Assembly: GCF_003590795.1 (NCBI RefSeq)
Contig: NZ_QYUL01000004.1
Location: forward strand, 310,001 to 374,000
DNA length: 64,000 bases
Source of the DNA: Azospirillum cavernae
Lineage (GTDB): Bacteria > Pseudomonadota > Alphaproteobacteria > Azospirillales > Azospirillaceae
Direction: 5' to 3'
A program made the translations under genes and the position numbers. Each line of letters begins with the position of its first letter. Within the stretch, counting starts at the first letter, position 1. The notes under the pieces were generated by a model. That model was not told the origin of the DNA and made no database searches. It saw only the letters and a list, made by a program, of their open reading frames with translations. Positions 56,041-64,000 of the stretch are shown in pieces.

Positions 56041-56679
56041 ATGACTTTTCTCGATGCGCTGGAGGAGTGGATCATCTCCACCCTCATGGCGGCGGCGACG
56101 CTCGTCATTTTTGTGGCGGTGGTTCACCGCTATCTCGTCGGCGTTCCCGTTTTGCAAGACGCGCTGCTGCGTTTTGATTTCACCTGGGCGCAGGAACTCT
56201 GCATTTACATGTTCGTCTGGATGGCCAAATTCGGCGCCGCGTATGGCGTGCGCACCGGCATCCATGTCGGCGTCGACGTCCTCATCAACCGGCTGAACGG
56301 GCCGTGGCGCGCCCGCTTCATCGTGCTGGGGCTGCTGGCGGGCGCGCTGTTCACCGGGATCGTCGGCACGCTGGGGGCCAGCTTCGTCTGGCACATGGCG
56401 CACACCGATCAGGTTTCCGCCGATCTGGAAATGCCGATGTGGCTGGTCTATCTGGCGATTCCCTGCGGATCCTATTTGATGGGCTTCCGCTTTCTTCAGG
56501 TCTGCGTCGCCTTTCTGCGGACGGGAAGCTTGCCCCACCATGACCACGGCCATGTCGATGGGCTGGAGGAAGAAGCCGCCGCGTCCGCCGACATCAACTG
56601 GTACGCGCTGGACGACAATCTGCACCCGCATGACCTGAACCGCGCCGACGCGCCGCGAACTGAGGAGACGGCCCGATGA
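56041..56679 (+). CDS. dctQ: TRAP transporter small permease (DctQ type)
   Basis: This 212-residue membrane protein has four hydrophobic segments and DctQ-type sequence (FTWAQELCIYMFVWMAKFGA, GVRTGIHVGVDVLINRL). A hydrophilic tail of about 50 residues (LPHHDHGHVDGLEEEAAAS) follows the last helix and is longer than usual. The stop overlaps the large-permease start (ATGA). Confidence 0.87.
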   Translation: MTFLDALEEWIISTLMAAATLVIFVAVVHRYLVGVPVLQDALLRFDFTWAQELCIYMFVWMAKFGAAYGVRTGIHVGVDVLINRLNGPWRARFIVLGLLAGALFTGIVGTLGASFVWHMAHTDQVSADLEMPMWLVYLAIPCGSYLMGFRFLQVCVAFLRTGSLPHHDHGHVDGLEEEAAASADINWYALDDNLHPHDLNRADAPRTEETAR

Positions 56680-57974
56680 GCGCCGCCATTATTTTTGGCC
56701 TGCTGCTGGTCCTGATGCTGACCGGCATGCCGATTTCCATTTCGCTCGGCCTGACCGTTCTGACCTTTCTCTTCACCATGACCGACGTGCCGATCAGCGC
56801 GGTGGCGTTGAAGCTGTTCACCGGGATTGAGAAGTTCGAGATCATGGCGATCCCCTTCTTCATCCTGGCGGGCAATTTCCTGACCCATGGCGGCGTCGCC
56901 CGCCGGATGATCAATTTCGCCACGTCGATGGTCGGCCATTGGCACGGCGGGTTGGGGTTGGCGGGCGTCATGGGCTGCGCGCTGTTCGCGGCGGTGTCGG
57001 GATCCAGCCCGGCCACCGTGGTCGCCATCGGCTCGGTCATTCTGCCCGCGATGGTGCAGCAGGGCTTTCCCCGCCAGTTCGGGGCGGGCGTCATCACCAC
57101 GGCGGGGGCGCTGGGCATCCTGATTCCGCCGTCGATCTGCATGGTGATGTACGCGGTGGCGACTTCCGGAAATCCCAAATCGGCGTCCATCGGCCAACTC
57201 TTCATGGCGGGGGTGATTCCCGGTCTGATTTTGGCCTTCCTGCTGGGTCTGACCACCTGGCACCGCGCCCGCAAAAACAACTACCCCCGCCTGCCGAAAG
57301 CCAGCCTGGGCCAGCGCCTGAGCAGCTTCCGCGAAGCGGTGTGGGGCCTGCTGTTGATCGTCGTCGTCATCGGCGGCATCTACAGCGGGGCCTTCACCCC
57401 GACCGAAGCGGCGGCGATGAGCGCCGTCTACGCCTTCGTCATCGCCGTGTTCGTCTACAAGGACATGCCGCTGGCGGGCGTGCCGAAGGTGCTGCTGTCG
57501 TCGGCCAGCATGTCGGCGATGCTGCTCTACATCATCACCAACGCGGTGCTGTTCTCCTTCGTGCTGACCTCGGAAAACATCCCGCAGGCGATCGCCGATT
57601 GGATCACCGGGCAGGGCTTGGGCGTCGTCGCCTTCCTGCTGGTGACGAACATCCTGCTGCTGATGGCGGGCAATTTCATGGAGCCGTCCTCCATCGTCCT
57701 CATCATGGCGCCGATCCTGGTGCCGGTCGCCCTGCGCCTGGGCATCGACCCGGTGCATTTCGGCATCATTATGGTGGTGAACATGGAGGTCGGGATGTGC
57801 CACCCGCCGGTCGGCCTGAATCTCTACGTCGCCAGCGGCATCACCAAGATGGGCATCACCGAATTGACCGTGGCGGTGTGGCCGTGGCTGTTGACCATGC
57901 TGGCCTTTCTGGTCGCCGTCACCTACATGCCGATCCTGTCCCTGTGGCTGCCGCGCAGCCTCGGCATGATGTGA
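56676..57974 (+). CDS. dctM: TRAP transporter large permease (DctM type)
   Basis: This 432-residue polytopic permease has DctM hallmarks: GMPISISLGLTVLTFLF, GALGILIPPSICMVMYAVAT, NFMEPSSIVLIMAPILVPVA and MEVGMCHPPVGLNLYVASG. It completes the second TRAP system in the window and is more similar in style to C4-dicarboxylate carriers than the hpa-linked one at 8381. It converges with the signalling operon, with ten bases between stops. Confidence 0.9.
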   Translation: MSAAIIFGLLLVLMLTGMPISISLGLTVLTFLFTMTDVPISAVALKLFTGIEKFEIMAIPFFILAGNFLTHGGVARRMINFATSMVGHWHGGLGLAGVMGCALFAAVSGSSPATVVAIGSVILPAMVQQGFPRQFGAGVITTAGALGILIPPSICMVMYAVATSGNPKSASIGQLFMAGVIPGLILAFLLGLTTWHRARKNNYPRLPKASLGQRLSSFREAVWGLLLIVVVIGGIYSGAFTPTEAAAMSAVYAFVIAVFVYKDMPLAGVPKVLLSSASMSAMLLYIITNAVLFSFVLTSENIPQAIADWITGQGLGVVAFLLVTNILLLMAGNFMEPSSIVLIMAPILVPVALRLGIDPVHFGIIMVVNMEVGMCHPPVGLNLYVASGITKMGITELTVAVWPWLLTMLAFLVAVTYMPILSLWLPRSLGMM

Positions 57975-57984
57975 CGCGCGCCCG

Positions 57985-60474
57985 TCAGCCCTGAGCGTCG
58001 TCCGCTCCCTGTTCCCCCCGTTCTTCGCCGCGCGGGACGTCGCCGCGCTGCTGCTGTTCCCGCAGCAGCGCGGCGACCGCGTCGGCGGTCAGCGGGCGGG
58101 CGTACAGATAGCCCTGACCTTCTTCGCAGCCCTGCGCCCGCAAGAAGGCCTTTTGATCCTCGGTTTCGATTCCTTCGGCGATGGCGATCAGGTTCAGCCG
58201 GTGGGCCATGGCGATGATCGCCTCGGCGATGGCCTCGTCGTTTCGGTCGTGGGGGATGTCCTGAACAAAGCTGCGGTCGATCTTGATGCGGTCGATGGGC
58301 AGGGATTTCAACGACCCCATACAGGAATAGCCGGTGCCGAAATCATCGATGGCCAGCGACACCCCCAGCTCTTTCAGCGCGCGCAGGGTGGCGACGCAGC
58401 GTTCGTCGTTCTGCAAGGTGCTTTCGGTGATCTCGATTTCCAGCGACGCCGGATCAAGGCCCGTGACCACCAAAATCTGACGGACGACTCCCGGCAAACG
58501 GTCGGGATCCATCTGGCGGGCGGAGACGTTGACGGCCATGCGCAACGGCGGCAAACCGGCGTCCCGCCACGCCCGCGCCTGCCAACAGGCTTCGCGCAGC
58601 ACCCAATCGCCGATGCCGACGATCAGGCGGCTTTTTTCGGCGACCGGCACCACGTCGTCGGCCCCGCGCAGCCCATGGATCGGGTGTTGCCAGCGGATCA
58701 ACGCCTCCACCCCCACAATGGCGCCGGTGGCCAGATCGACTTGCGGCTGGTAGTGGAGCCGCAACTCGTCCTTTTCAAAGCCGCGCCGCAGGTCGCGGTC
58801 ACGCTCCAAATAAAGGGCGGCCCGTTCGGTCATCTCCTTGCGGTAAAAGGAAAAGCCGCTTCGTCCGGCGTCCTTGGCGGCGTACATGGCGGTGTCGGCG
58901 GCGCGGATCAGATCCTCTTGCGTGGTTCCATCCTCGGGAAACAGGCTGATGCCGACGCTGGCGGAGATGGCGAACTCCATCCCGGACAGCGTGACCGGGT
59001 GGGACAGCGCGGCGATGACGCGATCCGCCAACTCCGCCATCGCTTCGGGCTGCTCGACCCGATCCACGATGACCATGAATTCGTCGCCGCCCAACCGGGC
59101 CACGGTGTCTTCGGCGCGCACGGCAAGGCGCAACGCCTTGGCCACCGTGCGCAACAGATCGTCGCCGACGCTGTGCCCCAACGTGTCGTTGATCCGTTTG
59201 AAATGGTCGAGATCGACGAACAGCAGGCCAACCTTGCCCTGGGCGCGGTCCGCCGCCTGCATGGCGTGCTCCAGCCGGTCCATCGCCAACAGCCGGTTGG
59301 GCAGGTCGGTCAGCGGATCGAAATGGGCCAGATGCTGAAACTTGTCCTGCGCCTGACGGATCGCCCGCAGATCGGAGAACAGCGCGACATAGTGCGACAC
59401 CTGCCCGTGACGGTCGGCGACCGCCGCAATGTTCGCCAGCATGGGCAACGCCTCGCCGTTGCGCCGATGGCCCCGGATTTCGCCGTGCCATTGCCGGTTG
59501 GCGGCCAGCGTGTCTTGCGCGATCCGCCAGTCGGCGGCGGACAGATTGGGCGGCGACAGCAGATGCGCGGCGCGCCCGATCACCTCCTCCCGCTCATAGC
59601 CGGTGATCGCGCAATAGCCACGGTTGGAATCCAGGGTGGCGAACTCGCGATCCAGGATCAGGATTCCCTCCTGCGTCGCCTCGAACACGGTGGCCGCCTG
59701 GCGCAATTGCGTTTCGGTGTTTCGGCGCGCGGTGACGTCCTGGATCACGCCGATCAGCCGTTTTTTCTTGCCAATGTCGGTGGTGAAAACCCGGCCCTGC
59801 ACCTTCAGCCAATGGACGCTGCCGTCGGGATGGACGCTGCGGAATTCGATCACCCCCAAGCCCTGGCCATCGACCGTCCGTTCGAACGCCCGGTTGACGA
59901 GGTCCCGGTCCTCCGCGTGCACCTGCTCCAAAAAACGGTCCCACGACCCGGAAAACGCCTCGTGCGCATGACCGAACAGGCGTTGGGCCTTGCCGACATG
60001 CAGCACCGTGCGGGTGGACACGTCCAACTCCCACGACGCCATGTCCGCCGCTTCCATCGCCAGATGCAGCCGCTCTTCGCTCTCGCGGATCGCCGCGTCG
60101 GCGGCGCCGCGCTCCAGCGCCATCTGGATCGTCGCGTGCAACTCACGTTCGCTGAACGGCTTGACGAGATAGCCATAGGGCTTGGTGCCGCGCGCCCGCT
60201 CCAGCGTCGCCGCTTCGGAATAGGCGGTCAGATAGATGATCGGGGTGTGGAATTCCTTGTGGATTTCCGACGCCGTTTCGATCCCGTCCATCGAGCCTTC
60301 GATGTGGATGTCCATCAGCACGATGTCGGGCCGCTCGTTGCGGACGCGTTCCAGCGCCTGCACGCCCGAGGCCGCCGGAGACGCGAGATCGTATCCCAGG
60401 GTTTTCAGCCGTTGCTGAAGATGCAGGGCGACGATGCGTTCATCCTCGACCACCAGCACGCGGGCCTGTGTCAT
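57985..60474 (-). CDS. Response regulator with PAS, GGDEF and EAL domains
   Basis: This 829-residue protein has an N-terminal receiver domain (VLVVEDERIVALHLQQ; phospho-acceptor Asp55 in IVLMDIHIEG), two PAS-like sensors (about 130-260 and 265-385), a diguanylate cyclase domain with intact GGDEF at 462-466 (RLGGDEFMVIV), and a phosphodiesterase domain with intact EAL at 590-592 (GVEALIRWQHP). Both c-di-GMP-making and -breaking motifs are present, so activity may switch with phosphorylation. The kinase gene upstream overlaps its start by 35 bases, so the two are a coupled pair. Confidence 0.9.
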   Translation of the reverse strand: MTQARVLVVEDERIVALHLQQRLKTLGYDLASPAASGVQALERVRNERPDIVLMDIHIEGSMDGIETASEIHKEFHTPIIYLTAYSEAATLERARGTKPYGYLVKPFSERELHATIQMALERGAADAAIRESEERLHLAMEAADMASWELDVSTRTVLHVGKAQRLFGHAHEAFSGSWDRFLEQVHAEDRDLVNRAFERTVDGQGLGVIEFRSVHPDGSVHWLKVQGRVFTTDIGKKKRLIGVIQDVTARRNTETQLRQAATVFEATQEGILILDREFATLDSNRGYCAITGYEREEVIGRAAHLLSPPNLSAADWRIAQDTLAANRQWHGEIRGHRRNGEALPMLANIAAVADRHGQVSHYVALFSDLRAIRQAQDKFQHLAHFDPLTDLPNRLLAMDRLEHAMQAADRAQGKVGLLFVDLDHFKRINDTLGHSVGDDLLRTVAKALRLAVRAEDTVARLGGDEFMVIVDRVEQPEAMAELADRVIAALSHPVTLSGMEFAISASVGISLFPEDGTTQEDLIRAADTAMYAAKDAGRSGFSFYRKEMTERAALYLERDRDLRRGFEKDELRLHYQPQVDLATGAIVGVEALIRWQHPIHGLRGADDVVPVAEKSRLIVGIGDWVLREACWQARAWRDAGLPPLRMAVNVSARQMDPDRLPGVVRQILVVTGLDPASLEIEITESTLQNDERCVATLRALKELGVSLAIDDFGTGYSCMGSLKSLPIDRIKIDRSFVQDIPHDRNDEAIAEAIIAMAHRLNLIAIAEGIETEDQKAFLRAQGCEEGQGYLYARPLTADAVAALLREQQQRGDVPRGEERGEQGADDAQG

Positions 60475-61558
60475 GCGGCGACTCCGTTTGTTTGGCGATG
60501 GGAAAGCGCAAGGAAAAACAGGTGGGGTTCGCCTTTTGGATCGACAGGACGCCGCCCAACTGTTCGGTCAACAGGCTGACCAGTTGCAGACCAAGGGTGC
60601 CGGACACGCCCGGATCGACGTCGGCGGGCAGACCGACGCCGTCGTCGCTGACCGACAGGGACACCTCGGTCGGCGTTTCATTGACCAGCCGGACGGCGAT
60701 CTCCCCGCCGCGCCCGTTGGGAAAGCCATGCTTGATCGCGTTGGAAATCAGCTCGTTCACAATCAGGCCGCAGGGAATGGCGGCGCTGATCGGCAAATGG
60801 ACGCCGATGGTGTGGACCGCCAAGGCGATGCGCGACGGATCGACCCCGTACGACGCGATGAGGGTCGGGGCCAAAGAATCCAGGAAATTGGCGAAATCGA
60901 CCCGCGCGAAGTCTTTCGACTGGTAAAGCGTTTGATGAATCAGCGCCATCGAGCGGATGCGCGTCTGGCTGTCGCGCAGCATCCCCAACACTTGCGCGTC
61001 GTCGATCCGCGCGGATTGCAGATCGAGCAGGCTGTCGATGATTTGCAGGTTGTTCTTCACCCGATGATGGATCTCGGCGAGAAGAACGTCTTTTTCCTTC
61101 AGCGCCTGCTGGATTTTTTCTTCTTTTTGCTTGCGGTCGGAAATGTCGACGATGGCCGACAGCACCATGGTTCCTTCCTCGGTCTCAATCGGGTTCAAGC
61201 CGATTTCGACCGGAAACTCGCTGCCGTCCTTGCGCAGAGCGTGCAAATCCCGTCCGGCCCCCATCGGGCGTGATTGGGGGTGGGCGAAAAAGGACTCGCG
61301 CAAGGTCGGGTGGTGGCCGCTGAAGCGGATCGGGACCAGGATTTCGACCGGCTGGCCCAACAGTTCGCTGCGGGCGTAGCCGAACACCCGCTCCGCCTGG
61401 GTGTTGATCATTTCGATCAGCCCCCGGCTGTTGACCATGACCATGGCGTTGGGGGCGGATTCGACGACCTGCCGGAACCGTTCCTCGCTCTTGCGCAGCG
61501 CCTGTTCGATGCGCAGCCGCCGAACATCCTCCGGCGAAAGCTCAACCTCATCCTGCAT
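60440..61558 (-). CDS. PAS-domain HisKA_2 sensor histidine kinase
   Basis: This 372-residue kinase has a PAS domain (about 22-142; ESAPNAMVMVNSRGLIEMIN) and a HisKA_2-type core: phospho-acceptor His164 in EIHHRVKNNLQII, and ATPase motifs SNAIKHGFPNG and DDGVGLPADVD. No membrane segment is visible, so it is probably cytoplasmic. I start it at ATG 61558, preceded by GGAGGA; the frame to 61645 has no such site. It should phosphorylate the GGDEF/EAL regulator encoded immediately downstream. Confidence 0.88.
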   Translation of the reverse strand: MQDEVELSPEDVRRLRIEQALRKSEERFRQVVESAPNAMVMVNSRGLIEMINTQAERVFGYARSELLGQPVEILVPIRFSGHHPTLRESFFAHPQSRPMGAGRDLHALRKDGSEFPVEIGLNPIETEEGTMVLSAIVDISDRKQKEEKIQQALKEKDVLLAEIHHRVKNNLQIIDSLLDLQSARIDDAQVLGMLRDSQTRIRSMALIHQTLYQSKDFARVDFANFLDSLAPTLIASYGVDPSRIALAVHTIGVHLPISAAIPCGLIVNELISNAIKHGFPNGRGGEIAVRLVNETPTEVSLSVSDDGVGLPADVDPGVSGTLGLQLVSLLTEQLGGVLSIQKANPTCFSLRFPIAKQTESPHDTGPRAGGRG

Positions 61559-61967
61559 CCGTCGTCCTCCGCCACCGCGTTTCGGGTCAGGCTGTCGTTC
61601 TGCAAGACTAAATGGGCACGACAAAGATTTCGACGGGCCTCTCATTCCGATGAGGCCACACCGCTCCGATAAAGGTCATAGGATAAAAGTAATTCACCCG
61701 CCGCAAACACAACCTAACACATAACCATATGGTCTTATCTGTGACCGATTCTGGCTTTTTGAAAAATATTTAAAGCACAACGCTCAAATTGAACGCCTTT
61801 GTATTTTCGGACAACAATGGTAATGCAACCACAGGGCGCTGTCTATCCGCTTTTTCACCGGATTGGCCGTGCCGCCGCAAACGCCCCGCCAAAACGCGCA
61901 GGGTCCACCCCGGCTTTCCCCTGGGCAGACCCTGAACCATGATGACAAACACACGGTGATGAGGCGC
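61559..61967. other. Kinase promoter region with ahpF terminator
   Basis: This 409-base gap between the kinase start and the ahpF stop holds an AT-rich stretch (61690-61815), likely containing the kinase promoter, and a hairpin at 61899-61934. No ORF or RNA gene is evident. Confidence 0.5.
61899..61934 (-). terminator. Terminator after ahpF
   Basis: Read on the minus strand, CAGGGTC (61934-61928) pairs with GACCCTG (61905-61899), with extra CCC/GGG pairs inside, followed by CGCGTTTTGG. It lies 34 bases beyond the ahpF stop. The T-run is short, so strength is uncertain. Confidence 0.55.
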
Positions 61968-63566
61968 TTACTCCGCCGCGACGCTTTCGACCGGGTGGCT
62001 GACCTCCTCCGCCGGGACGGTGCGGATCAGGAAGTCAAAGGCCGACAGCGCCGCTTTCGCGCCCTCGCCCATGGCGATGATGATCTGCTTGAACGGCGTC
62101 GTCGTCGCGTCGCCAGCGGCGAACACGCCGGGGACGGAGGTTTGGCCACGGGCGTCCACCTCGATCTCGCCGCGCGGCGACAGGGCGACTGCACCCTTCA
62201 GCCATTCGGTGTTCGGCACCAGACCGATCTGCACGAAGATGCCTTCAAGATCGACCCGGCGCAGATCGCCGCTGTTGCGGTCCTTGTAGGACAGGCCCGT
62301 CACCTTGGCCCCGTCGCCATGCACCTCGGTGGTTTGGCCCGAGGTGACGATGCTGACGTTGGGCAGGCTGTTCAGCTTGCGCTGAAGCACCGCGTCGGCG
62401 CGCAACTGGCTGTCGAACTCGATCAAGGTGACGTGCGCCACCAGACCGGCGAGGTCGATGGCCGCCTCGACGCCCGAATTGCCGCCGCCGATCACCGCCA
62501 CCCGCTTGCCCTTGAACAGCGGGCCGTCGCAGTGCGGGCAATAGGCCACGCCCTTGTTGCGGTATTCCGCCTCGCCCGGCACGTTCATCGAGCGCCAGCG
62601 GGCGCCGGTGGACAGGATCACCGTGCGGGATTTCAGCGTGGCGCCGCTGGCCAGCCGGATTTCGATCAGGCCGCCGGGAACCGCCGCCGGGATCAACGCT
62701 TCAGCGGTTTGCAGGTTCATGATGTCCACGTCATACTCTTTGACGTGCTGCTCCAGGGCGGTGGCCAGCTTCGGCCCTTCGGTGTGCGAGACCGAGATGA
62801 AGTTTTCAATGGCCATGGTGTCGAGCACCTGACCGCCAAAGCGTTCCGCCGCCACGCCGGTGCGGATGCCCTTGCGGGCGGCGTAGACCGCCGACGCCGC
62901 GCCCGCCGGGCCGCCGCCGATCACCAGAACGTCAAAGGCGCCCTTGGCCTTGATCGTCTCGGCGGCGCGGGCCGCCGCGCCGGTGTCGAGCTTGGCGACG
63001 ATCTGCTCCAGCCCCATGCGGCCCTGGCCGAACGGCTCGCCGTTCAGATAGATCGCCGGAACGGCCATGATCTGGCGGCTCTCAACCTCGGCCGGGAACA
63101 GCGCGCCGTCGATGGCGACATGCTTGATCCGGGGGTTGAGCACGCTCATCAGATTGAGCGCCTGCACCACGTCGGGGCAGTTCTGGCAGGACAGCGAGAA
63201 ATAGGTCTCGAACTGGTAATCGCCGTCCAGATCCTTGACCCGCTCGATCAGGTCGGCGGATTCCTTGGACGGGTGGCCGCCGACCTGCAACAGGGCGAGC
63301 ACCAGCGAGTTGAATTCATGGCCCATCGGCAGACCGGCGAACCGCACGGCGATGTCGGTTCCAACACGGGCGATGGCGAAGGAGGGCGTGCGCGCGTCGT
63401 CGCGGCGCACCAGCGTGATCTTGTCCGACAGGGACGCGATGTCCTCCAGCAGACCCAGCATTTCCTGGGATTTCGGCGAGCCGTCGAGCGACGCAACCAG
63501 TTCGACGGGCTGCGTGATCCGCTCAAGATAGCCCTTCAGTTGGCCTTTGAGAGTGGCGTCCAGCAT
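61968..63566 (-). CDS. ahpF: Alkyl hydroperoxide reductase subunit F
   Basis: This 532-residue flavoprotein disulfide reductase has the AhpF layout: an N-terminal thioredoxin-like region with Cys-x2-Cys (SLSCQNCPDVV), an FAD-binding region (DVLVIGGGPAGAASAVYAAR), the second redox pair (YCPHCDGPLF) and NADPH-binding VAVIGGGNSGVEAAID. It passes electrons from NAD(P)H to AhpC, which reduces organic peroxides. I start it at ATG 63566 (MLDATLKGQLKGYLER), as in other AhpF proteins; the longer frame to 63680 includes the intergenic stretch. It follows ahpC on the minus strand. Confidence 0.93.
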   Translation of the reverse strand: MLDATLKGQLKGYLERITQPVELVASLDGSPKSQEMLGLLEDIASLSDKITLVRRDDARTPSFAIARVGTDIAVRFAGLPMGHEFNSLVLALLQVGGHPSKESADLIERVKDLDGDYQFETYFSLSCQNCPDVVQALNLMSVLNPRIKHVAIDGALFPAEVESRQIMAVPAIYLNGEPFGQGRMGLEQIVAKLDTGAAARAAETIKAKGAFDVLVIGGGPAGAASAVYAARKGIRTGVAAERFGGQVLDTMAIENFISVSHTEGPKLATALEQHVKEYDVDIMNLQTAEALIPAAVPGGLIEIRLASGATLKSRTVILSTGARWRSMNVPGEAEYRNKGVAYCPHCDGPLFKGKRVAVIGGGNSGVEAAIDLAGLVAHVTLIEFDSQLRADAVLQRKLNSLPNVSIVTSGQTTEVHGDGAKVTGLSYKDRNSGDLRRVDLEGIFVQIGLVPNTEWLKGAVALSPRGEIEVDARGQTSVPGVFAAGDATTTPFKQIIIAMGEGAKAALSAFDFLIRTVPAEEVSHPVESVAAE

Positions 63567-63696
63567 GGCAATGGTTCCCGAATGTGAAGGCGTCGGAACG
63601 AACCGAGTGCGCGTCGGTGGTGGTCCGGCAGGGAGGATTTTGAAAATTTTAAAGCGCAGGCGGGGCGCAAGGCCCGGCATTTTTTAAGGGGGGAGC

Positions 63697-63730
63697 GGCC
63701 CTGGTTCCGGTGTTGCTCGGAACCAGGGCC
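63697..63730 (-). promoter_or_regulatory. Hairpin between ahpC and ahpF
   Basis: GGCCCTGGTTCCG (63697-63709) pairs perfectly over 13 bp with CGGAACCAGGGCC (63718-63730), loop of 8. It lies about 20 bases beyond the ahpC stop on the minus strand, with no T-run after it. It probably stabilises ahpC mRNA or attenuates ahpF, matching the usual higher level of AhpC. Confidence 0.65.
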
Positions 63731-63749
63731 GTCCGCCCGTCAGACGAAC

Positions 63750-64000
63750 TTAGATCTTGCCAACCAGGTCGAGCGAGGGGGCGAGGGTCTTCTCGCCTTC
63801 CTGCCACTTGGCCGGGCAGACTTCGCCGGGGTGCGAGGCGACATACTGGGCGGCCTTGACCTTGCGCAGCAGCTCGCCCGCGTCGCGGCCGATGCCGCCG
63901 GCGGTGATCTCGACGATCTGGATCTTGCCGGCCGGATCGACGACGAAGGTGCCGCGATCAGCGAGGCCGACCTCTTCGATCAGAACGCCGAAGTTGCGGG
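63750..64000 (-). CDS. ahpC: Alkyl hydroperoxide reductase subunit C, 3' part
   Basis: The window ends inside this gene; about 83 C-terminal residues are visible. They read RNFGVLIEEVGLADRGTFVV and, near the end, SHPGEVCPAKWQEGEK with the resolving Cys of typical 2-Cys peroxiredoxins. The stop TAA is at 63752-63750. The peroxidatic Cys and start are outside the window. It forms a pair with ahpF. Confidence 0.93.
   Translation of the reverse strand, partial: RNFGVLIEEVGLADRGTFVVDPAGKIQIVEITAGGIGRDAGELLRKVKAAQYVASHPGEVCPAKWQEGEKTLAPSLDLVGKI

Overview
This is a GC-rich, gene-dense bacterial chromosome segment. Gene content (HpaR-type homoprotocatechuate catabolism, acetoin dehydrogenase, two complete TRAP transporters, a HisKA_2 kinase with a GGDEF/EAL response regulator, AhpCF) and the many ATGA start/stop overlaps suggest an alphaproteobacterium, perhaps of the Rhodospirillales. 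That placement is inferred from style and content; no rRNA or other phylogenetic marker is present.

Layout. (a) 0.1-5.4 kb, minus strand: an RND efflux permease, a small membrane-anchored partner and a periplasmic adaptor. (b) 5.5-19.7 kb: a 4-hydroxyphenylacetate/homoprotocatechuate meta-cleavage cluster: adducin-type aldolase, TRAP dctPQM, hpaG1, hpaG2, hpaD, hpaF, hpaH, hpaI, a succinate-semialdehyde-type dehydrogenase, then divergent hpaR and hpaE. Two near-identical 48-bp promoter/operator copies lie at the front of the cluster, and the hpaR-hpaE promoter shares their palindromic core. (c) 19.8-26.4 kb: an upper-pathway module: AraC regulator, phenylacetaldehyde-type dehydrogenase, FAD amine oxidoreductase, cupin and APC permease. 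It plausibly turns an aromatic amine into the arylacetate that feeds (b). (d) 26.5-34.0 kb: acetoin catabolism: acoR, a sigma-54 promoter with repeated upstream sites, acoX, acoA, acoB, acoC and an acetoin/diacetyl reductase, ending in a 14-codon stub of butanediol dehydrogenase beside a decayed IS5-like element.

(e) 34.7-38.8 kb: accessory-looking genes: an RTX protein, a di-heme cytochrome c with CRP-like sites nearby, and a small HEXXH protein. (f) 38.8-42.8 kb: a semialdehyde dehydrogenase and an omega-amino acid:pyruvate aminotransferase with a divergent LysR regulator, probably for beta-alanine use. (g) 42.8-46.5 kb: a 1242-residue protein with a PD-(D/E)XK nuclease-like N-terminus, a STAND-like P-loop NTPase and eight 38-residue C-terminal repeats. 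It has the architecture of an Avs-like antiviral protein and is the best candidate here for an undescribed system. (h) 46.7-52.4 kb, minus strand: a galactofuranose-type ABC importer (ytfQ-ytfR-ytfT-yjfF order) with a mutarotase. (i) 52.7-58.0 kb: LysR regulator, a PrpF/GalD-type tautomerase and a second TRAP transporter. (j) 58.0-61.6 kb: a histidine kinase and a REC-PAS-GGDEF-EAL regulator, overlapping. (k) 62.0-64.0 kb: ahpF and the 3' part of ahpC.

No rRNA, tRNA or CRISPR array was seen. Calls come from reading the sequence; no database search was run.
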